This document shows, in pieces, positions 21,856 to 32,397 of a stretch of DNA of 64,000 nt. A program made the position numbers and the translations under genes. Under the pieces are notes generated by a model, which saw only the letters and a program-made list of their open reading frames with translations, had not been told where the DNA came from and did no database searches. The stretch covers positions 124,001 to 188,000 of the forward strand of contig JAECYW010000010.1 of NCBI GenBank assembly GCA_023014335.1, in the 5' to 3' direction. This stretch comes from Galerina marginata. Its lineage: Eukaryota > Basidiomycota > Agaricomycetes > Agaricales > Galerinaceae. Each line of letters begins with the position of its first letter. Position 1 is the stretch's first letter.

Positions 21856-23090
21856 TCAGACTCTACAATTGTCTAGATTGAAAACAAGGACGTCTTCAGC
21901 ACCGATGGCCACAAGCTCATCCATTACCTTGGCCGACTTTTTCTTCTCGACCATACTGCTAATCGCGACCCAGTTTTCTTCCTCCAGAGGACTGATAGTT
22001 GGAGCACGTCTGCCTGGGGTAATTCGAACGGCCGCTGCTAACTTGTCCCGAGATATGTTGTACTGACAAACAACATATCTCTCAGCTGCAATGACCCCAG
22101 ATATACGGTTTGTGATGAGATCTATGAGAGATGTCAAGTGGGGGTGCTTTTGGACACCAGACCGAATAAGGACGGCTTCTGTTTCAAGCACAGTGGCGAT
22201 CGCGTGAAGACCGGCTGCCCTCATGGTGTCCCCGGATTCTGAATGAACGGTGAGGAGTAATACATGGTTCAATAACACGGTACGTACCAACAAGATCGAC
22301 TAGTTTATGAGTTTGATGATTAGTCAATGTACCCCTTATTTTGTGAGGCGACATACCGATTCCATCCGCCAACCCAAGAGCGCAAGCTGCCTCTACACTG
22401 CCTCCCACATATTCGATCTTTGTCTTTTGGTCATCCCTAAGGTTTAGTCGATCGTCGATTTCGTTGAAATATTGTCCTGCGAGGACTTCGAAGCTCGTCA
22501 CCACTCTTTTGCCTGCTAGATCTTCCGCAGATTTGATAGGGCTGGATTCGGGAACCTGGACCTGCAGAGAGCATTTTCCAAACCCCAAACGTAGCTCTTC
22601 TACAACAAGGTCTTGCATTTTGGATTCCAAAATCACATCATGACCAGTAATACCAAGGTCAACATTCCCTTTTCCAACAAAGGATGGAATATCTGATGCT
22701 GGGAGAAAGATGCTACTATATTTTGAGCTTCGAGAAGATATCAGAAAAGTGCCACTCACAGAGCGAGGTTATGGTTTAAAGAAACGCAAACATCCAATCT
22801 GTTGTGTCTTCTAAATTGGATGTCGGCACCTTCAGCTCGGAATGTTAGGCTTTCTTGATCTAATTCCCCAAAAATATAAGACACATACCAGCTAGCAGCG
22901 ACAGACATCTTTCATGTAGTCTTCCTAGTTAAATTTATCAACATCTCCAAGAACTTCCACATATCAAGGTTTTACCTTTCTTTGGGATCGCGAAAAGCAG
23001 TCGACCATCAAGCGCTTCAGCGTCTAGTGATGCAGGTTAAGAGAACTCGATCAGAAATATAAGCCTGTATATAAAGATTCTTACTCATGA
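21856..23090 (-). CDS. HIS1: ATP phosphoribosyltransferase, first enzyme of histidine biosynthesis
   Basis: Condenses ATP with PRPP to phosphoribosyl-ATP, the committed step of histidine synthesis, in the cytosol. The ATG at 23090 supplies one and a third codons before an intron (ATGA/GTAAG). The next exon reads NAEALDGRLLFAIPKKG, then RLHERCLSLLA and QESLTFRAEGADIQFRRHN. Then come FLPASDIPSFVGKGNVDLGI, GFGKCSLQVQVPESSPIKS, VVTSFEVLAGQYF, YVGGSVEAACALGLADGI, SGDTMRAAGLHAIATVLETE and the conserved C-terminal PGRRAPTISPLEEENWVA. The protein ends FNLDNCRV, like yeast His1. It is the long form with a C-terminal regulatory domain, so histidine feedback is expected. Seven or so exons; no damage seen. 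Confidence 0.93.
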
Positions 23091-24006
23091 GTGGTATCAA
23101 GATATCCTCCTCGAGGGACCCAGATGGTGAAGGAGGTTTGAAGGAAACTTGGCTTACTGAAATTTGCCGAGATCAAGTCCGGGCCGGTCACTTAGTGGCT
23201 GTGCACAACAGAAATTCACAACACGCACCTCTCACCGTAGACATGTTCAGCACCGAGCCCCAAGCTTCTCCTCTTCGCCAGTGGGAAGGGTCTTCGGCAT
23301 TTTTCTTGCGGTGTATGCCCCTTCTTATACAAAAGTTTGCGGGTATTGCGGAAGTATGGTGACATCGGCCTCCGGCGGTGAGTTCTGTTATCGCCAAATA
23401 GCTGATGAAATGACCTCAATGAACAATTCAGACACCCCCATGTCAGCCGTGTACTTCTAAGGACCTCAGTTCACGGAGGTTTCGACAGTCCATATCATGC
23501 GGAGGCATTCCGGCGCCACCGGCCCTTCAGGCTTCTGCACGTTCGCACTTACCAGGTCTCCACGATTCAAGGTGTGGTGGGCCGCCTTTCAACGTTCTTG
23601 CACTAACTACCTGCGCCAACCCTGCGTAACCCCAAATGTATTTCGTTTGCGTTTGGAGATAAATTTTTTCCGAGGCATGCCGACTTCTCGACCTTCTTTG
23701 GTGCCCTATTGACTCAAACGCTGTTAATTTCATCATTGCTGCGTCTATTACTTCCTATATTACATCGTCAGCCAACTTCAAGCCGCTTTAAATTCTGCTT
23801 TGGCTTCGTTGCTTATGAATCCATTCGAGATGAAAATTTATCCGTACTGCGGATGGAACGTCTTATCCTTCTGGATCCCACCACTTGACGGCATTTGCCC
23901 GACACGTTGCAGTATTTAGACGCCCATTGAAGCTCGTGTTCTATATAACTGCTCGTCTTACATGTTGAACACCCCATACCAATCTCCTTGGAGAGGTTCT
24001 ATCGTG
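23091..24006. other. Divergent promoter region of HIS1 and the gene at 24007
   Basis: Frames at 23087-23362 and 23497-23712 show no family resemblance. A TATATAA sequence near 23943 precedes the ATG at 24007 by about 60 bp. Confidence 0.5.
23710..23716 (+). promoter_or_regulatory. Possible Gcn4/Cpc1 site
   Basis: TGACTCA is the consensus of the general amino-acid control factor Gcn4/Cpc1, which activates HIS1 in ascomycetes. It lies about 620 bp upstream of the HIS1 start. A 7-mer of this kind is expected several times by chance in 64 kb; other copies (for example 56526 and 61168) fall inside genes. Confidence 0.3.
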
Positions 24007-25379
24007 ATGGCACCGAGCGGCCGTAACTTTACTCCGGGAAACTTCAAGGCTAGGCCTGTTTCGTTTTCACCTCGATCGTCGCTTGGCTCGTCCACACATG
24101 AGGCATTACCTCCCGACTTGGACATAAAGGAGGGCCTCATGGAAACGCCTCTACAGGCTATCCCTGTTCCTCCATCCGACCGCAATCAGGAAGATTCTTG
24201 CGTAAAAAATTGCATACACATCGGCTCCTACAACTGGTTAAAGGGAGATGTTCCCGCCATTCTTGTTCCGGGTACGTTCTACTCAACAAACGATAGCAAG
24301 ATGAGTTCAGCTTACCAACCACTGTTCCCCACAGGATCTCCTCCCCACTGGCAGAACAGAGCCACACCCTACACGATCCCACCCGACATTGGTGTATACC
24401 TCAGCAACCAGAACGGTCACAAAATGCCCAACGCCAATTTCCTACCCCTTATCGCGGCTGTCAACCAATATTCACAAATCGCAAAAAAGCCGCCTTTTGA
24501 CTGGGCTTCTGTGGACATTGTGACCGACAGGAATAGCTTGAGGAAGCTGACTCGATGGGTGGGCGGAAACAACGTACGCGATTTCCGTATCGATTTACAG
24601 CTCGTTGGGGAAAAGACTGTCCTCATGAATCGTTGGGAGAAAAGAAATATGGAAGTATTCAGCGGCCGTACGTTTGGTTTCAGCTTTGAGAAAGCTTCGA
24701 CCAGCCCCGCTCCTGGATGTAAAGACAGCACTGGTCATCATCGCATCGTCACATATGTACGTCTGACTCCTGTCAAGTTTATTTCTTTTCTTGACGCGGC
24801 TCTCATTTTCAGGACTTGAATGGATTGAAAATGGTCGTACGTTTCGAAGTCGACGCCTGCATACCACCTGTGGCGAAATATCCTCGCAAAAGCATTTCCA
24901 CAATCGATGAATTAACCGATTCTATGAACTCCATCACGTTATCTCCCGCTTCGCGCGTGGGGCAACTTCAAATCTTCGAAGGAGGTTCAGCGGTCTCACA
25001 TACTGCAGTAGTTGAGCTTACTACTCGCTCCCAGAAAAACGTCATAGATAATGGATTCGACTGGAAAGAGGCATACCCCCAGTTATTTTTCTCGCAGACG
25101 GCCCACCATTTCCTTGCTATACACCAACGCGGACGCTTCATTGATATTCAGAAACGCAAGCTCACCTCGGAGGAACTGCAGGCCATCGAAAAGGATGCAC
25201 AAGTCGAATTGAAAAAAGTCAGGAAAGCACTTGAATTTGCCCAACAGATCACGATAGAACATGGGAAGAAAGGGCGGATCAGCCTTGTCTGCATCGATGG
25301 AGAGCTCAAGGTCTATCAACGGCACAACGATGATAGCTGTCTTCCAGAACAGATTATGAACCTTTTCGAATGCTATTAA
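24007..25379 (+). CDS. Conserved fungal protein of unknown function (SYNWL-x-VPGSPPHW family)
   Basis: Three exons (24007-24271, 24335-24756, 24813-25379) give 417 residues. The ATG at 24007 is preferred over the in-frame ATG at 23962, because it has a better context (G at -3, G at +4) and the TATA-like tract at 23943 lies only 13-19 bp before the earlier ATG. Blocks are HIGSYNWLKGDVPAILVPG, SPPHWQNRATPYTIPPDIGV, PFDWASVDIVTDRNSLRKL, MNRWEKRNMEVFSG, MVVRFEVDACIPP and LTTRSQKNVIDNGFDWKEAY. As I recall, relatives in mushroom genomes are often labelled geranylgeranyl pyrophosphate synthase, but no DDxxD motif is present and I do not support that name. No signal peptide or membrane helix. Function unknown. 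Confidence 0.8.
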
Positions 25380-25707
25380 CTCTTTATTTCCTTGCTGTTT
25401 TTGTGCCCTTTCCTGACTTTCTAGTCTTCTCGTTATGCAGTACATGTTCCTTTGTAGCCTGTTAATTCTTCAATTTTCCCACTACACAGTTATACGTCAT
25501 GCACATTCATGCATCCTTGGTTACGTTTTAGCAAAAATACCCTCTCTTGTGTATGAATGATTCATTGAAGTGGATCCAGAGCCACAATGAAATCATCGCC
25601 GAGACTCGGCAAGTGCAGTAACATATTCAATTCTCGTGACATTTTTGCCCAAGTTTTGTTTCTAAGTTTTGCGCTAGCTCCTACTCCATGAACTTCAATC
25701 GAAATCC

Positions 25708-26927
25708 ATGCCCCCAAACCACGAAAAGAAATCATCTTTAACGCCTGAAGAGACCATGGACAACTCACCCTCGGCTTCATGGAAGGAGATCAAGAGTGAA
25801 GCAATACATGAGCAAACAACTGCACCTGGGCAAGATTCGCAGACGTTCCAGTCAACCCAACCTCCACCAACAAATCCTACCTTGCCAGGACTTCGCTTCA
25901 CCTACAGACGGACGTACATCTTTTTATACGTGTTGTTTCTGTTCACATGCAATGTTGTTATACCATGTATACTGTTCTATCCCCTAGTGGGTCGTGAGTC
26001 TCTGCACGAAATCTGATTAACCGCTGCTAATTTTTGGTGTCCACCAGTTACAAAATTGTCAAAGAAGGAAGTCATTGGTATATCCTCAGCGGCTCTTGGT
26101 ATATCTTCGTGTTTTGATACACCAGCTCGCCTGTATCGGCGTAAGCGCAGCAGCTCAATCTTCTGACTTCTTCTTACGCCCTGCAATTTCGTGCAGTTGT
26201 TCGCTACCGACGTTTATATGGTCCACTTGGAAGCGACACTTGGTGGCACCTCGACTTTTCGATGTGGACGTACACGATCGCACTCTTTATCTTTGCCGTT
26301 CCGCTGGCCATTGCTCCTGCCATACCACTCTTGTCAGTCAGTTTCTTACTTTTACCCTTCTCAGCTTCTCAATCCGCTTTAGTAATTTTTTCTTGATGTC
26401 AACCGTCATGCTCGTTGGTCCTGTTGGCCTTGTATTCTTCATATCCTTATTTAGGCCAAGGCTGCCATTCCGTTGTTCATCGGATCCGGTCGGGACAAGG
26501 ATGAAGCCTGCTGTATTTTACCTCATCGAAGACGTGGCATCCGTCGATTTTAAACATGGAAGGGACTACAGACGCGCTTTGTATGATCGGTATGCACGCT
26601 CATTTAAGGACTTAGGATTTCTGATATACCTTCTCTCGTCTATGAAGATGGAATTCTTCTATGCCGTTCCAAAGGCTGATAATGCGTCTGACTTTGTACT
26701 GGACTGTCTCAGCCACCATTTACTGTGGAGTCACTGCTGCCGTTTCGTGGACGACATCGTTAGAATTTGCATTCGCGTGGACACTGGGACAGCTCTTCAT
26801 CTGGGCTGGTGTAAGTGCCTTCGGCTGTCATGTACTTGCAAGGAAAGGTCTTCGGGATGAAAGGAAATGGTGGGCCAGAGAAGTGGAACGCAAGATGGAT
26901 CAGGTCGACAAGAGAAACTCGGTATAG
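25708..26927 (+). CDS. Multi-pass membrane protein of unknown function
   Basis: A hydrophilic N-terminal tail of about 70 residues is followed by a helix (YRRTYIFLYVLFLFTCNVVI). Then come LTKLSKKEVIGISSAALGIS and SCFDTPARLYRLVRYRR over short introns, WWHLDFSMWTYTIALFIFAV near 26240-26300, STVMLVGPVGLVFFISLF near 26400, YLIEDVASVDFKHGRDYR near 26520-26570, and two more helices near 26680-26830. A basic tail ends in VDKRNSV at 26927. This order is typical of a fungal family of uncharacterised membrane proteins with about six helices. The exon around 26580-26690 was not fully resolved. The neighbours give no functional hint. Confidence 0.7.
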
Positions 26928-27826
26928 TTATGGGTGTATACCTTTGCCGCGTGGGAGAGATATTGGTGTGTGGATGCTGAAAGTCATGTTAATTCCTATC
27001 TCATACTTATCACTAGGATTGTTTGTTTGTTTTGTCGCATACTTATAATATATGAACAATCTTAATACCACGCTCAGATAGAGCAATTCGGCAAAGGAGC
27101 AAGGCAGACGTTTGCGTTACCAAGCTGCCCGCATTTTCCACATTCGTGTGGTGAGGCGGGTTGAGCAAACGAACATTTTCAAAGGTTCTCTTATCTTGAT
27201 GTCTCAACAATTTATAACTCATTCAACATTAAAAACCAAGGTTTCTATTCTCATGTCGGGCTCAGAATATACTCAATTACCTCCTTATACGACAATGGTT
27301 TTTCCACCTTCAATTTCATGCTGATATCGTCCCGCTTTATACTACGTCGGGACATGGCAGATGACCGATTCCGCGCACAATATCCATCGCGGATGCTTAA
27401 TACTCACACGGAATGTGGAAGGTTTACGCAGGTACTGCCTTCTTCCAGGAACACTTCCTCGAGTGATTCTCGGTCTCAAGCCATGCATATCCAAACCAAT
27501 ACCTCAATAATGCTCAAGTTCTATACCTTGTCGGGATCCAGTGAACATTCAGAACAGGATGGAAAGGCTAAGGCCCAAGCGTTCTCGGTAAGTTTTGTCC
27601 ACAGGGATGGACATTTTATCTGAATTATTTTTAGATCTTCTCATGCCTTCTATATTCTTTGCGGGATCCATATGCTCCTCTCAATAACGGCTTCCAACCT
27701 GCCACTACTGATATCTTCTACCAGGCTGCCATATTGAGTCTTCGCATTGATCGACACCGACGATATTGGTAATGTGGTACCATCGTGGCGATTTTGGCTA
27801 CGCTTGTTCTTTGATCTATTTAAAGG
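26928..27826. other. Intergenic; no gene seen
   Basis: Contains the 3' flank of the membrane-protein gene and the upstream region of the second sedolisin. Frames at 27112-27324 and 27318-27623 show no resemblance to known proteins. Confidence 0.45.
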
Positions 27827-27835
27827 GAAGGTTAA
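27827..27835 (+). promoter_or_regulatory. TATA-like box of sedolisin copy 2
   Basis: TATTTAAAG lies 51-59 bp upstream of the ATG at 27886, the same spacing as the TATA box of copy 1. Confidence 0.5.
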
Positions 27836-27885
27836 TCAACTCTCAGTCCTCGAGCCGGCACAAACCCTCCTGTGTTTGAGTCGAC

Positions 27886-30762
27886 ATGTTTCGTGCCTTC
27901 ACCTTACTCCTAGCGCTTGGGGGGGTCGCTCTTGCGGTCCCCTCACGTCGTACCACCCATGCCTTGCATGAGAAGAGAGCGATGGAACCCGTAGACTGGG
28001 TTAAGAGCCGCCGGGTTGATCCTGCCTGGGTCCTTCCAATGCGCTTCGGCCTCGTCCAGTCCAACATGGACAAGCTAGAGGAGATGCTGATGTCTGTTTC
28101 TCATCCAAGTTCGCCTCGATATGGTCAGCACTTTAGCCCCGAGGAGGTCGTTGAGACGTTTGCTCCCACCAAAGAATCTGTTGACGCGGTGACTGGTTGG
28201 CTCGTTGACTCCGGTATTTCTCGAGATCGTATGCGTCTCTCCCACAATAGGGGTTGGATCCTTGTCAACGCCACGACTGCCGAAGCTGAAGACCTTCTCC
28301 AGGCCGAGTATCATGTATACACTCACACCGAATCCGGCGCTGAGCAAATAGGTGATCCATTTCTGCCCTCCATCGTCGATCCGTTTGTTAAGCTATATTC
28401 TTCATCAAAGGATGTCACAATTACTCTGTGCCAGTCCATATCAAGAACCATGTCGACCTGATAAAACCCACTGTGCACTTCAACCACCGAATCGGAGCCA
28501 ATGCCAAGGCGAAGAGGTTTGGTGGTGTCGGAATGCCTTCTATCGGTAATGGGCCCAAGCAGTCAAATAAAGCAGTCACTATCACCCCGACGCTGGCAAC
28601 TTGTGATAAGATGATCACCCTCGATTGCCTTCGAGCATTGTACAACATCAATTATACACCAGTCGCGACTGACAAGAACTCGTTTGGAGTTGGTATGTAT
28701 ATTGTCATGTTACCATCCTGTCTCTAACAACTCTGCTATTTTAGTTGAATTCACTCCTCAAGCATTCCTTCCAGGGGACTTGGACCTGTTCTTTAGGTAT
28801 ATTTACCTTATGCCATTGCATCCTCATCGACTTAACAACGATACGATAGAAATTTCTCTCCGAGCTTAGTTGGTGTTAGGCCTAAATCTGTCCTTATAGA
28901 CGGCGGTAAGTTCTGGGATGTTGTGTGGGTGGTAGGGTTGTATACTGATGCCTTTCACTACTAGCTGTCGTCCAAAACACATCGAGAAGTTTCAACTTTA
29001 ACGGAGAGAGTGACCTCGACCTGCAATATGCCATGGGCTTGACCGCTCCTCAGCAGATCACTCTTCTTCAAACTGGCGATCTTTCGCAAGGTATGGTTTC
29101 ATATTGCAACACCGAATTTATGTCTGAGTATGAATTAGGCGCGGGTTTCGACAATTGGCTTGATGCTATTGATGGTCCTTTCTGTACCTTCGACGGTGGA
29201 GATGACCCGGAGCAGGTTAGTGTCCTTCTCATCATCAACAGCGACATTCTCATGGTGTTTCCAGGATGGAATTTATCCTGATGCTGCTGGCTGTAAGCCC
29301 AAACATTTTGTCGAAGACTCTCGTTAACCCTTATTCGAAAACAGCGCCAGCTTCATGTGGAATCATCAAGCCTCCAAATGTTGTATCTATCTCATATGGC
29401 CAAGATGAAGCGACTGCCTCAGTACATTACGCGACCCGGCAATGCAACGAGTACGGTAAAGTGAGTAATCAACTATCTGCAATCTCTGACATCTTCTGAT
29501 TCGAACACTGGAACGTCTAGCTTGGGTTGCTGGGCACAACAATAGTTTACAGCTCTGGAGATAACGGTGTCGCTGGATTCAACAATGTTTGCTTGAACAG
29601 CGCTCGTATGTTCACTAATTTAAAATATTTATGCTGCCTGAATATTGACCGTTCCAAAGATCAAGAAGCGGGCACTACTGGAGCATTCAACCCCGAATTC
29701 CCCGTATGTCTTCATCAATGTTATTGGACGGAAGCTTCTGATATTGTGCTCTAGTCTTCATGCCCATTCGTGACTGCCGTTGGTGCTACTCAAGTCAATC
29801 CTGGATCAACTGTGAACGATCCAGAAGGTGCCTGTGAACAAGTTATTTTCTCCGGGGGAGGTTTCTCGAATATCTTCCAGTTTGCATTATTCAGTCACCC
29901 TACATGTGTTTTTGTCTCATATTTTGTTCAGAATGCCCTCCTATCAAGCGAATGCCGTCAACGCCTATGTTAAGGCTCACCTTACTCCTTCACCGTTCCT
30001 GCCTGGCCAATTCAACAATTCTGGAAATGTGAGGATTCCTTGACTGTCTTCTAGATTATGAAATTTACGACCCATGTCAGGCACGAGGATTCCCCGATGT
30101 TGCAGCTAATGGGTGGGTTCATGCGCAATTCTATTCAAAAAGGCTTCTTTTTTGATCAAACATAAACCTAGTGCAAATTACATTATCGGTCAGTGCGGTG
30201 AAGAAACCCAATTCAACGAATGTTGCTAACCTAAAATGTAATCTAGGCATTGACGGGCAATTCGGCCTCGTCTTTGGTACTTCGGCCTCTGCTCCTGTCT
30301 TTGCTTCGATGATCACCCTCATCAACGATGCGCGTCTGGCAGTTGGAAAGGGGCCTCTTGGGTTCATCAATCCCCTTGTGAGTTTATCTGCCCTTCAGTG
30401 TTGAATTTCAAAATCTGATACCGTGTCATATGATAGCTCTATGATCCCATTTTCGCGCCTGCATTTAACGACATCACTGTGGGCGGAAATCGTGGATGCG
30501 GTGAGTATCTTCAAGCTGCTGATCCCTTTTGAATTCATAAGTTGATATCATTCTCTAGGTACCCCTGGCTTCACTTCGTATGATCTTCTTAAACTTCTTG
30601 TGGATCAGGCTAACTTTTATTTTCAGTGTTGCAGGATGGGATCCCGTTACAGGCGAGTAATGTTACCCCCTAGTTATTGGTAAGCTTTCTAATTTGATTT
30701 TGTCAGGTGTGGGCACACCCAACTTCGAAAGGCTGCTCGGTGTCTTCAAGTCCCTGCCGTGA
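27886..30762 (+). CDS. Sedolisin-family serine-carboxyl peptidase (S53), secreted, copy 2
   Basis: Signal peptide MFRAFTLLLALGGVALAVPS, then the activation domain (SHPSSPRYGQHFSPEEVV, WILVNATTAEAEDLLQAEYH). The catalytic domain follows: CHNYSLPVHIKNHVDLIKPT, LATCDKMITLDCLRALYNI, the E-x3-D pair in GESDLDLQYAMG near 29010, SSGDNGVAGF near 29555 with the oxyanion aspartate, CPFVTAVGATQVNPGS near 29765, and GTSASAP near 30280 with the nucleophilic serine. FNDITVGGNRGCG and GWDPVTGVGTPNFERLL complete it, with TGA at 30760-30762. All catalytic residues I can place are present and the splice sites are regular. Protein layout and intron positions mirror copy 1, so the two arose by duplication. Expected to act extracellularly at acid pH. 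Confidence 0.9.
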
Positions 30763-31078
30763 TAAATCAATCAATTGTGACGCATTGTCCAAATTGGCTT
30801 TTCCCCTTCAAGGACAAGTCGTATTTAAAGATAATTATAAAAGAAATGTAGCATGGGACTCAAGTTTGGATTGATACACGATTAAATTCCGTTCCAGAGT
30901 GTTTCGCGAGTTAAATTATCAATGAGGAAACGTTGTACTGAGGTTGCGTCAAACTACCATCATCAAAGCTTAGGTACCAAATAGGCTCAAACTTGCTTTT
31001 TAAGAATCGTCAGGCTCTGCCTTTCCTTTCGCACCACTCTTGTATTGCTCGAGTTAGCACCGTGAAAACATCGCCAAT
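30763..31078. other. Intergenic; no gene seen
   Basis: AT-rich 3' flank of the sedolisin gene, and the promoter of the gene at 31079. Confidence 0.5.
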
Positions 31079-32397
31079 ATGTCCTATCCCGCGTCTCCCT
31101 CTTCTGTGAGTAAACATCGAGTTCAAACTTTGCTGAAACACGCTAACATGCCTTTAGATGGATACAAACCATCCCATTGACCGCATAGATTCCGCAGAAA
31201 CGACCGAATCGCCTTTTGGCTCCAATCTTGTCACTCCTACTGACAAGGAAACATACCAAACCGGAGGGATTCACGAACGTCTCGACCTCGCAAAAACGAT
31301 CAGTGGTTATTTTGCATCCAGAGGCAACAGTATGGAGGGCAGCCACTCGTCCAATGAGAACCCTCTTTCCGATGTCATAAAGCTCAAGATTAGCTCTGAA
31401 GCGTTGATAGACGCCAGCAAAGGACCGACAAGGTCTGTGCTCGAGGGAAAGATGGATGTCGACACAGAAGTTGCAGATATTGTGGGTGTTGCTGTCTTCA
31501 TGACGTGCATTTATTCTGAGAACGTGTTCCTAGACGGTTATCCCTTCGAATGCTTTTGACTCCATGGAAGGTCTTCCTTCGCCGTTATCGTCTTTATCCA
31601 GTTCGGATTCGTTCCGTCGAGCGAGAGCTGGGGTAAGTCCTCTGTCGTATATTTCTGGATTGGGCTTAACGGCGCATCGCAACTTCAAGAGCATTTATAA
31701 CCTGCCTAATGATCACATCGTCGTTGATACCCCTCCGAAGAGCTTAACAGATACCGGCAAGGTTTGTCGTTACAAAGCCCTGTTTTCAAATTGGATAAAT
31801 CACGCTTCGCAGATCCAACCTGATGAAGACGATATTTTGGAATCAATGAAGGCTAAATTTGTTCCTCCCTTGCAAAAAACCGACTCGTCCTCCGACTCGT
31901 GGATTGATCTCACCGCTGCGCTCTCCGAGTCTTTCCGGGATGTTCTGGTTCCCGGTCTTAGAGTGTTGTTCTTCTTTCCTTGGTGTGTCGCTGTTGGAGG
32001 CGCCCTCGTTGCTGGACCGAAACACTTAGATTGGCTCGTCTTCGGCACCGGATATATTGAACCGCTTTCTGGAATCCGTCGTTATTCCCACTTGGCTGAA
32101 TATGGCTTCCAGCATATTGTCGCTTTCTTTGCCTTTGTAGCTGCCGTGTTATGGCAGTACCCTGACGTCGGCTGTCTGGCTACTGGCGCCTTTCTCGGAC
32201 ATTTCTTCCTTGCATGGCACGACTTCCTGCTTGACCATACCATCCCGCTGGGAAACGACGACCGTCATACTGTGTACCTTTTGGCGACGACGACTTGGTT
32301 TAACCACGATAATACCATCAGCATCAAGAAAGTCGAGGAAACCTACTATTGGACTGACCATGAACCTGCTGAAGAACTGGACACCGATTCTGATTGA
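31079..32397 (+). CDS. Uncharacterised membrane protein with a polar N-terminal half
   Basis: A 9-codon first exon (31079-31105, MSYPASPSS) joins by phase-0 introns to 31158-31481 and then to 31534 onward. A 57-nt segment, 31633-31689, has good splice sites (GGG/GTAAGT...TTCAAG) but is also open in frame, so it could be spliced or retained. The first 230 residues or so are polar and Ser-rich, with HIVVDTPPKSLTDTGK. The C-terminal part has hydrophobic stretches LRVLFFFPWCVAVGGALVAG and HIVAFFAFVAAVLW, then GAFLGHFFLAWHDFLLDH and the conserved-looking PLGNDDRHTVYLL. It ends in an acidic tail at 32397. I recall similar mushroom proteins, but none with a known function. Confidence 0.7.
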
